13,068 bases of DNA from Deltaproteobacteria bacterium. GTDB taxonomy: Bacteria; Desulfobacterota; DSM-4660; Desulfatiglandales; HGW-15. The notes beneath the pieces were generated by a model. It searched no databases. It saw only the letters and a list, made by a program, of their open reading frames with translations, and was not told the DNA's origin. The position numbers and the translations under genes are program-made. Positions 6,879 through 13,068 of the stretch are shown one piece after another (the stretch's first letter is position 1; every line of letters starts with the position of its first letter). Location: positions 1-13,068 of the forward strand of contig JAFDIC010000177.1 in the NCBI GenBank assembly GCA_019308525.1, given 5' to 3'.

Positions 6879-8036
6879 ATGAAGAGATATCATCATAATA
6901 TCGAAACGAGATTGATACATGCCGGTGAACCATCTCCTCCCATTCTTGGTGCCGTCAGCATGCCCATTTTTCAGTCCTCTACCTTTCAGTATGCCGGCCA
7001 GGATAGCTACCATGACCTCAAGTATATCCGGCTCAACAATACCCCGAACCACGAAGCCCTCCATGAAAAACTGGCAGCCCTGGAAGGGGCTGAACATGCC
7101 CTCGTAACTGCCAGCGGAATGGCCGCGATCACAACGACCTTACTCTCCGTCCTCTCTGCCGGAGATCACTTGCTGGCCCAGGACTGCTTGTACGGCGGGA
7201 CACATGATTTCATAACAAAGGACTTCAAGGATTTGGGCATCACCTATGATTTCATCAAAGGAGACGACCCCGAGACATGGAAGGCCAGACTGAGACCGAA
7301 TACGAAAGCCATCATGGTGGAAACCATTACGAATCCCCTTCTTCAGGTAATAGACCTGGAGGAAGTGGTCCGCTTCGCCAAGGGCCGCGGTCTTGTCTCA
7401 ATCATCGACAATACCTTCGCAAGTCCCATGAACTTCCGCCCCCCCGAGTGGGGGTTTGACCTTTCCCTGCACAGTTGCACCAAGTACCTGAACGGACACT
7501 CTGATATAGTTGCAGGGGCCATCATTGGCAGCAGAGGTCTTGTCGAGCGGATCACCCACAAGCTCAATCACCTTGGCGGGTGTCTTGACCCCCATGCCTG
7601 CTTTCTCCTCCACCGAGGGATCAAGACCCTGGCCGTCAGGGTGAGATACCAGAATGAAAGCGCCTCAAAGATCGCCCGCTTCCTGGAATCACACCCAGCC
7701 GTGAAAAAGGTGAACTACCCGGGACTGGAAAACCATCCCAGCCACGAGCAGGCGACCCGCCTATTTGACGGCTATGGGGGAATGTTGAGTTTTGAGCTCG
7801 AGGGCGGCATTGGGGCAGCAGAGCGTTTCATCCAAAAGACCACCCTGCCCTTCGTGGCACCAAGCCTTGGTGGCATTGAAACGCTCATTACCCGCCCTGT
7901 CACCACCTCACACTCAGGCCTTTCACCGGAAGAGAGAAAGAGAATGGGGATCTCCGATGACCTCATACGCGTCTCGGTAGGTATCGAGTCCACCGATGAC
8001 CTTATTGCCGACTTTGAGCAGGCACTGGCCCAATGA
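6879..8036 (+). CDS. Cystathionine gamma-synthase-family PLP enzyme (trans-sulfuration enzyme)
   Basis: 385 residues, normal for the Cys/Met metabolism PLP family (cystathionine gamma-synthase, cystathionine gamma-lyase, methionine gamma-lyase, O-acyl-homoserine sulfhydrylase). Motifs in order: PIFQSSTF (29-36); the Tyr49/Arg51 pair that contacts PLP phosphate in the neighbouring subunit; LAALEGAEHALVTASGMAAI (65-84); LYGGTHDF (104-111), whose Tyr105 stacks on PLP; the Asp177 of DNTFASP; the PLP lysine in SCTKYLNGHSDIVAG (Lys202); and TTSHSGLSPEER near the end. The position equivalent to the methionine gamma-lyase active-site cysteine (LYGC) is Gly here, which argues against a typical methionine gamma-lyase. 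The usual NPT after Tyr-x-Arg is replaced by NNTPNHEAL, which I associate with a distinct, widely distributed subfamily of unclear specificity. It is the last gene of the + strand enzyme group. Reaction and substrate (cystathionine, O-acyl-homoserine or cysteine) cannot be decided from sequence alone. Confidence 0.9.
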   Translation: MKRYHHNIETRLIHAGEPSPPILGAVSMPIFQSSTFQYAGQDSYHDLKYIRLNNTPNHEALHEKLAALEGAEHALVTASGMAAITTTLLSVLSAGDHLLAQDCLYGGTHDFITKDFKDLGITYDFIKGDDPETWKARLRPNTKAIMVETITNPLLQVIDLEEVVRFAKGRGLVSIIDNTFASPMNFRPPEWGFDLSLHSCTKYLNGHSDIVAGAIIGSRGLVERITHKLNHLGGCLDPHACFLLHRGIKTLAVRVRYQNESASKIARFLESHPAVKKVNYPGLENHPSHEQATRLFDGYGGMLSFELEGGIGAAERFIQKTTLPFVAPSLGGIETLITRPVTTSHSGLSPEERKRMGISDDLIRVSVGIESTDDLIADFEQALAQ

Positions 8037-8061
8037 CACGCTTGCCCCCGTGGGAACTCCC

Positions 8062-8089
8062 TTGATTTCCCGGACAAAGGACTTAGAAT
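8062..8089 (+). promoter_or_regulatory. Candidate promoter of the uvrA gene
   Basis: TTGATT (8062-8067) and TAGAAT (8084-8089) are separated by 16 bases in the 100-bp gap after the CGS-family gene, about 48 bases before the proposed uvrA start. It matches consensus at four of six and five of six bases. No LexA-type operator was recognised around it. Confidence 0.4.
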
Positions 8090-8136
8090 CTGGATCAGCT
8101 AGACACTGTACTTCATAAAGGAACTCGAAGGAAAAG

Positions 8137-11100
8137 TTGGCAAGGAAAGGAACAATAGGTCCTGGAGGGATAAGGATAAGAGGTGCCCGACAGAACAATC
8201 TCAAGGACCTGGACCTTGAAATACCCCTCCACCAGATCACCGTGGTAACCGGGGTGAGCGGTTCGGGCAAGTCATCCCTCGCCTTTGACACCCTCTATGC
8301 GGAAGGCCAGCGTCGCTATATCGAGACCTTCTCTCCTTACGCACGCCAGTTCATGGAACGAATGGACAGGCCCCTGGTGGACCAGATAGAAGACATTCCA
8401 CCGGCCATCGCCATAGACAGGACAGAGCCTGTCCGTACTTCACGCAGCACCGTGGGCACAATGACCGAGCTTACCGACTACGTGAAGCTCCTCTATGCCC
8501 GTCTTGGTCAACTCCACTGCAAAAAATGCCATAAACCCGTGTTTCCCCAAACACCCCGCCATGTCTGGGAGGCCATGAAGGGCCTGCCGGAAGGAGCAGA
8601 AATCCTCATCACCTTTCCGGTTTCACCCCGGGAGGGCTCCCTTGAAGAACTTGCCCGGGAGCTTGGACGAATGGGCTTTACTCGCTACTTCTCTAAGGGT
8701 GACATAAGGCCCCTGGATGAACTAAAGGATAGGAGGTCCCTGGAAGAGCTTCACATCATTGCAGATCGCCTTCCCCTGAAATACTCGGACCGCAAACGGG
8801 TGGTGGATTCCCTGGAGCAGGCCTTCAGGTTCGGGAACGGTCGCCTGGACATATGGGTGGACCGGAAGAGGCGCCTATCCTTCAGCAACAGGCTTGAGTG
8901 TGCCACGTGCAACATTACCTACCTGTCGCCCCACCCAAACCTCTTCTCCTTCAACAGCCCCGTTGGCGCCTGTGAGACCTGTAGGGGGTTCGGCCGAATC
9001 ATTGACATAGATCTAGACCTGGTCATACCCGATCCTTCCCTTTCCTTGATGGAGGGGGCCATCAAGCCCTGGGGAAGGCAGGAAGACGGCCGCATGGAGT
9101 TCCACGATCTTATGGCCTTTTGCAAGAAGAAAAACATACCCCTCAATGTACCATTTGAGCAGCTTTCCAGGTCCCAGCAGAAGGCCATAATAGAGGGCAC
9201 AAATGAGTTCTATGGTGTCAGGGGCTTTTTTGAGTGGCTTGAGACAAAAACTTACAAGATGCACGTACGGGTCTACCTGTCAAGGTTCCGCAGCTACCTG
9301 CCGTGCCCCGATTGCAAAGGGACCAGGTTCAAGGAGGAGGCCCTGCTCTATCGCATCAACTCCAGGAACATAGGTGAGATCTATGCTCTCAGCGTGAAGC
9401 ACGCCGCTGATTTCTTCCGCTCCGTCCGGGTCTCTCCCGGTGACAAGGCGAGCAAACTGATCTTGGATGAGATAAGGAACCGTCTCAACTACCTCATGGA
9501 CGTGGGACTGGATTATCTCACCCTGGACCGTCAGTCCAGGACACTTTCCGGGGGGGAAGTAGAGAGGGTCGCCCTTACCTCCGCCCTGGGTTCCTCCCTG
9601 GTGAACTCCCTTTACATACTGGACGAACCCAGCATAGGCCTTCACCCCAGGGATAACCACAGGCTAATTCGCATCCTTAAGGCCCTCAGAGACCTGCAAA
9701 ACACGGTGGTGGTTGTAGAGCATGACCCCGAGATAATCAAAGAGAGCGATTTCATGCTCGACCTGGGACCTGGAGCGGGCGAACAAGGGGGAAAGGTCAT
9801 ATATTTCGGCCCCATCAGCGGCGTGAACGGTTCCCTTACGGGCCGATATTTGAGGGGCATAGAGCGGATTCCCGTCCCAAAAAGGCGGAAAGAACCATCC
9901 AGGGATAAATGGCTCCTCATAAAAGGGGCCTCTGAGAACAACCTCAAGGATATCGACGTCAAGATCCCCCTCGGCCTATTTGTGTGCCTCACGGGTGTCT
10001 CGGGCTCCGGGAAATCCACCCTTGCAGAGGAGATCATCTACAAGGCCATCAAGAGGGCCAAGGGCGAGCCCGTGGGTCATCCTGGGATGCACCGGGGAAT
10101 TTCCGGGATTGGGCATATCCGAGATGTGCTCCTGGTGGATCAGAGGCCCATCGGCCGCACCCCAAGGGCCAATATCCTCACCTATACAAAGGCCATGAAT
10201 CCCATACGCAAATTACTTGCAGGGACGCAAGATGCCAGGGCCAGGGATATGGGCCCGGGGCATTTCTCTTTCAACGTGGCAGGGGGCCGCTGCGAGACCT
10301 GCCGGGGGGCGGGTTTTGAGAAGGTTGAAATGCAGTTCCTCTCCGACGTCTTCATAACCTGTCCTGACTGCTCGGGAAGGCGTTTCAAGAAAGAGGTGTT
10401 GGCCGTCCATTACAGGGGTAAGAACATATACGATATCCTCAACATGACAGTAGAAGAGGCCATGGGCTTCTTTGACGAGGATCGCAGTATCCGCGATACC
10501 CTGACGCCTCTGATAGATGTGGGCCTGGCATACATGCGCCTGGGTCAACCCTTGAACACCCTTTCAGGTGGAGAGGCACAGCGCCTAAAGCTTTCCAGAT
10601 ACCTCGGAAATGATGGCCAAGGGGGAAGGCTCTTTATCTTCGACGAGCCTACCACGGGGCTCCACTTCGATGACATCAAGAAACTTCTAAAGGCCCTAAG
10701 GAAGCTTGTTGAAAAGGGGAACACTATCCTTGTCATAGAACATAACATGGACGTGGTAAAGGCCTCTGACTGGGTAATAGACCTAGGCCCTGAGGGGGGT
10801 GAACAGGGGGGGAAGATCGTCGTCTCGGCCCCCCCTGAAGTGGTAGCCGATCACGGGGATTCCCATACCGGAAGGTTCCTGAAAAAGTACCTCGAAGATG
10901 GGCGGCACCTGGAGTCCTTTGTAGCTCCTGCAAAGGCTTCCGGCCCGGGGAAGAGGAGGAAGACTGCTTCCATCGAAATCCGGGGGGCCAGGGAACACAA
11001 CCTGAAGGATGTCAACCTCTCCATTCCACGCCAGAAACTGGTAGTCGTCACCGGAGTGTCGGGTTCGGGAAAATCCAGCCTTGTTTTTGATGTCATCTTT

Positions 11101-13068
11101 GCCGAGGGCCAGCGGAGATACCTGGAAAGCCTGGCACCCTACGTCAGGCAGTACGTCAAGGTGCTTGAAAGGCCCGATGTGGATTCCATTTCAGGCATTC
11201 CCCCCACGGTCGCCATCCAGCAGCGCATCAGTCATGCCAGCAGGCGATCCACTGTTGCTACCCTCACGGAAATCTACCACTTCTTGAGGTTGCTCTTCAG
11301 CAAAGTCGGCATCCAGTACTGTCCTGGGTGTAACAGGAAGCTACAGGCCCTTTCAAAGGAGGAAATAACAGCCCACATTGCGGAGAAATACGGGGCAACG
11401 CGTGCACTGATATACGCCCCAAAGGTCTCTGGAAGAAAGGGCTTCCACAAGGAATTGCTCTCAAAGGCCGTCCGGAAAGGATACCGGGAGGCCCGAATAG
11501 ACGGACGCATTGTCACCCTCACAGAGGACATGTCCCTTGACCGGTACCAGGAGCATACAATAGAGCTCCTCGTGGGCAGACTCCCCAGCGACAGCTTGGC
11601 TTCTCTGGTCAACGAGGCCCTGGAAGAGGGCCAGGGGAGCCTCATAGTATCTGATGGCAGGGGCTACGAAGAAGTGTTCAGCCTCCGTGGCATTTGTCCT
11701 GTCTGCGGTATTGGTGTCCCTGATCTGGATCCCAGGCTCTTTTCCTTCAACAGCAAGCAGGGTGCCTGTACCTGGTGTGATGGCCTGGGGACCGTCGGCG
11801 GAGACGATAGGGACCGGGACCGAACCTGTCCCCGATGCAATGGAAGCCGCCTCAAGCCACAGGCTGTCTCAGTCAGGATAGGCGGGTATTCCATCTGGGA
11901 CCTGGTGCAGAGGCCTGCATCGGAACTCCACAGGCTGCTCCGGGATTTAACTTTTCCCCCCGGGGAAAGCTCCATTGCGGAGCCCATCCTTGCAGAGATC
12001 TACCAGAGACTCTCCTTCATGAACAGGCTGGGCCTGTCTTACCTAACCCTGGATCGCAGCGGCGAGACCCTTTCCGGGGGGGAGGCCCAGAGGATTCGGC
12101 TTGCGGCACAACTCGGGTCAAACCTCACAGGCGTATGCTACATCCTGGATGAGCCGACTATAGGCCTCCACCCCAGGGATAACCGGATGCTGCTGGACGC
12201 GCTGAAAGAGCTGAAGGGGAGGGGCAACTCCGTCCTCGTGGTGGAGCACGACGAAGAGACCATCAGAGAGGCGGATTACATTATTGATCTTGGGCCGGGA
12301 CCAGGGCAGCGCGGGGGTGAGGTCGTGGCCACGGGAACGCCGTCGGACCTGAAAGGGATAAGCACATCCATCACCGGCATGGTCATTGCCGGGAGGCACC
12401 GTTCCATTACCTCAAGGCTCAGGCCCTATCAAAAGAGCGGGTCTTTGCGCGTGAAAGGGGCCTCGGGAAATAACTTGAAGGGCATAGACGTGGATTTCCC
12501 CCTCGGTACCCTGATTTGTGTCACCGGGGTATCCGGATCGGGCAAGTCCACCCTGCTCAAGGAGACCCTCTTCAAAGGGGTCCGAAACCTCCTTGGTGGC
12601 CGTAAAGATCCCGGGGTGGCATGCAAGGCCATAGAGGGGTGGAAGGAGTTGGAGAGGACCCTGGAAGTGGACCACAGCCCCATTGGTCGCACTCCCAGGT
12701 CGGTCCCTGCATCCTACGTCGGTTTCCTGAACGAAATCCGGAAACTCTTCTCCCTGACCCCTGTTGCCCGCGCAAGGGGGTATGCTCCCGGCAGGTTTTC
12801 CTTCAACGTGCCAGCAGGAAGGTGTGAGGCCTGCAAGGGCCATGGGTACCTGAAAGTCGCCATGAGTTTTCTCCCCGACGTCTACATCAACTGCGAAGTC
12901 TGTAACGGAAAACGCTTCAACAGGGAGACCCTTGACATCACTTACAAGGGGAAGAATATCTCTGAGGTCCTGGAATTGACATTCGACGAAGCAGCGGAAT
13001 TCTTTGCGTCCGTGCCTCCCATATACAGGGGCGTAAAGGTAGTGTGTGACATAGGCCTTGGATACCTC
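8137..13068 (+). CDS. uvrA: Double-length UvrA (tandem UvrA-UvrA fusion), 3' end outside window
   Basis: One frame, open for 1644 codons with no stop, runs off the right edge. UvrA is the damage-sensing ABC ATPase of nucleotide excision repair that loads UvrB. First half (1 to about 925): Walker A GVSGSGKS (39-46), UvrB-binding region (about 132-248), first zinc module Cys255/258/279/282, DNA-binding insertion (about 285-387), CPDC, signature LSGGEVERV (470-478), LDEPSIGL (495-502); then second Walker A (620-627), zinc finger Cys719/722/742/745 (C-x2-C-x19-C-x2-C), LSGGEAQRL (809-817), FDEPTTGL (835-842). A basic linker (about 930-944) leads to the second half: Walker A 973-980, UvrB-binding-like region, zinc module Cys1187/1190/1211/1214, CPRC (1231-1234), LSGGEAQRI (1312-1320), LDEPTIGL (1337-1344), Walker A 1464-1471, zinc finger Cys1563/1566/1586/1589, then the window ends before the fourth signature. 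The second half lacks the insertion domain. The start is TTG 8137, the only usual start codon between the TAA at 8116 and the conserved IRIRGARQNNLK; AAGGA lies close upstream. Double-length UvrAs are known in Chlamydia. Confidence 0.95.
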   Translation, partial: MARKGTIGPGGIRIRGARQNNLKDLDLEIPLHQITVVTGVSGSGKSSLAFDTLYAEGQRRYIETFSPYARQFMERMDRPLVDQIEDIPPAIAIDRTEPVRTSRSTVGTMTELTDYVKLLYARLGQLHCKKCHKPVFPQTPRHVWEAMKGLPEGAEILITFPVSPREGSLEELARELGRMGFTRYFSKGDIRPLDELKDRRSLEELHIIADRLPLKYSDRKRVVDSLEQAFRFGNGRLDIWVDRKRRLSFSNRLECATCNITYLSPHPNLFSFNSPVGACETCRGFGRIIDIDLDLVIPDPSLSLMEGAIKPWGRQEDGRMEFHDLMAFCKKKNIPLNVPFEQLSRSQQKAIIEGTNEFYGVRGFFEWLETKTYKMHVRVYLSRFRSYLPCPDCKGTRFKEEALLYRINSRNIGEIYALSVKHAADFFRSVRVSPGDKASKLILDEIRNRLNYLMDVGLDYLTLDRQSRTLSGGEVERVALTSALGSSLVNSLYILDEPSIGLHPRDNHRLIRILKALRDLQNTVVVVEHDPEIIKESDFMLDLGPGAGEQGGKVIYFGPISGVNGSLTGRYLRGIERIPVPKRRKEPSRDKWLLIKGASENNLKDIDVKIPLGLFVCLTGVSGSGKSTLAEEIIYKAIKRAKGEPVGHPGMHRGISGIGHIRDVLLVDQRPIGRTPRANILTYTKAMNPIRKLLAGTQDARARDMGPGHFSFNVAGGRCETCRGAGFEKVEMQFLSDVFITCPDCSGRRFKKEVLAVHYRGKNIYDILNMTVEEAMGFFDEDRSIRDTLTPLIDVGLAYMRLGQPLNTLSGGEAQRLKLSRYLGNDGQGGRLFIFDEPTTGLHFDDIKKLLKALRKLVEKGNTILVIEHNMDVVKASDWVIDLGPEGGEQGGKIVVSAPPEVVADHGDSHTGRFLKKYLEDGRHLESFVAPAKASGPGKRRKTASIEIRGAREHNLKDVNLSIPRQKLVVVTGVSGSGKSSLVFDVIFAEGQRRYLESLAPYVRQYVKVLERPDVDSISGIPPTVAIQQRISHASRRSTVATLTEIYHFLRLLFSKVGIQYCPGCNRKLQALSKEEITAHIAEKYGATRALIYAPKVSGRKGFHKELLSKAVRKGYREARIDGRIVTLTEDMSLDRYQEHTIELLVGRLPSDSLASLVNEALEEGQGSLIVSDGRGYEEVFSLRGICPVCGIGVPDLDPRLFSFNSKQGACTWCDGLGTVGGDDRDRDRTCPRCNGSRLKPQAVSVRIGGYSIWDLVQRPASELHRLLRDLTFPPGESSIAEPILAEIYQRLSFMNRLGLSYLTLDRSGETLSGGEAQRIRLAAQLGSNLTGVCYILDEPTIGLHPRDNRMLLDALKELKGRGNSVLVVEHDEETIREADYIIDLGPGPGQRGGEVVATGTPSDLKGISTSITGMVIAGRHRSITSRLRPYQKSGSLRVKGASGNNLKGIDVDFPLGTLICVTGVSGSGKSTLLKETLFKGVRNLLGGRKDPGVACKAIEGWKELERTLEVDHSPIGRTPRSVPASYVGFLNEIRKLFSLTPVARARGYAPGRFSFNVPAGRCEACKGHGYLKVAMSFLPDVYINCEVCNGKRFNRETLDITYKGKNISEVLELTFDEAAEFFASVPPIYRGVKVVCDIGLGYL

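Noticed and set aside
10900..10980. Two separate uvrA genes or a frameshift joining them
   Set aside because: Codon-by-codon reading shows the same frame from 8137 to 13068 with no stop, and the junction encodes an ordinary basic linker.
9280..12843. Several open frames of about 70-145 codons antisense to uvrA, some with similar sequence at two or three places
   Set aside because: They are mirror images of the repeated ABC signature, DEP and zinc motifs of the tandem UvrA; their similarity to each other follows from that internal duplication.
11041..13068. Second half as a UvrA2-type (drug-resistance) protein
   Set aside because: UvrA2 proteins lack the UvrB-binding region; here a stretch of about 110 residues in that position is kept, and it is the insertion domain that is missing.
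1..13068. tRNA, rRNA, CRISPR, insertion sequence or phage features
   Set aside because: No cloverleaf-like segments, regularly spaced direct repeats, transposase-like proteins or att-type duplications were recognised on either strand by eye.

Overview
The window looks like a chromosomal stretch from a Gram-negative bacterium, most likely a deltaproteobacterium (Desulfobacterota/Syntrophobacteria-like). This is an inference from the outer-membrane-type proteins (AsmA-like C-terminus, lipoprotein), a moderately GC-rich sequence with heavy use of AGG (Arg) and ATA (Ile) codons, and the protein families present. No RNA genes, CRISPR arrays, transposases or phage genes were seen.

Left part (1-4859). 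The 3' end of an AsmA-like gene runs in from the left edge on the + strand. It is followed by a non-coding stretch with a perfect 13-bp inverted repeat 113 bp apart (655-667 / 781-793). A short predicted lipoprotein of unknown function lies on the - strand. Next on the - strand is a complete tripartite tricarboxylate transporter operon in the order tctB-tctA-tctC: small membrane subunit, large membrane subunit, periplasmic substrate-binding protein. A strong promoter candidate lies upstream of tctB.

Middle part (4860-8036). A 364-bp divergent intergenic region separates the transporter from a + strand group of three enzymes. These are a threonine-aldolase-family PLP enzyme that seems to lack about 25 residues around its cofactor-phosphate loop, a class I SAM-dependent methyltransferase, and a cystathionine gamma-synthase-family PLP enzyme. 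The last two are tightly coupled: the ribosome binding site of the third gene overlaps the stop of the second. Together they suggest amino-acid (threonine/glycine/sulfur amino acid) metabolism, but the exact pathway cannot be read from the sequence.

Right part (8037-13068). One uninterrupted reading frame begins near 8137 and is still open at the window end (1644 codons visible). It encodes a double-length UvrA: a complete UvrA-like protein joined by a short basic linker to a second UvrA-like protein, giving four ABC ATPase modules. The halves are not equivalent. The first keeps the DNA-binding insertion domain after its first zinc module. The second keeps the UvrB-binding region and both zinc modules but lacks that insertion. 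This asymmetric tandem UvrA and the deleted threonine-aldolase-like enzyme are the two most notable observations. Neither amounts to a clearly new system.
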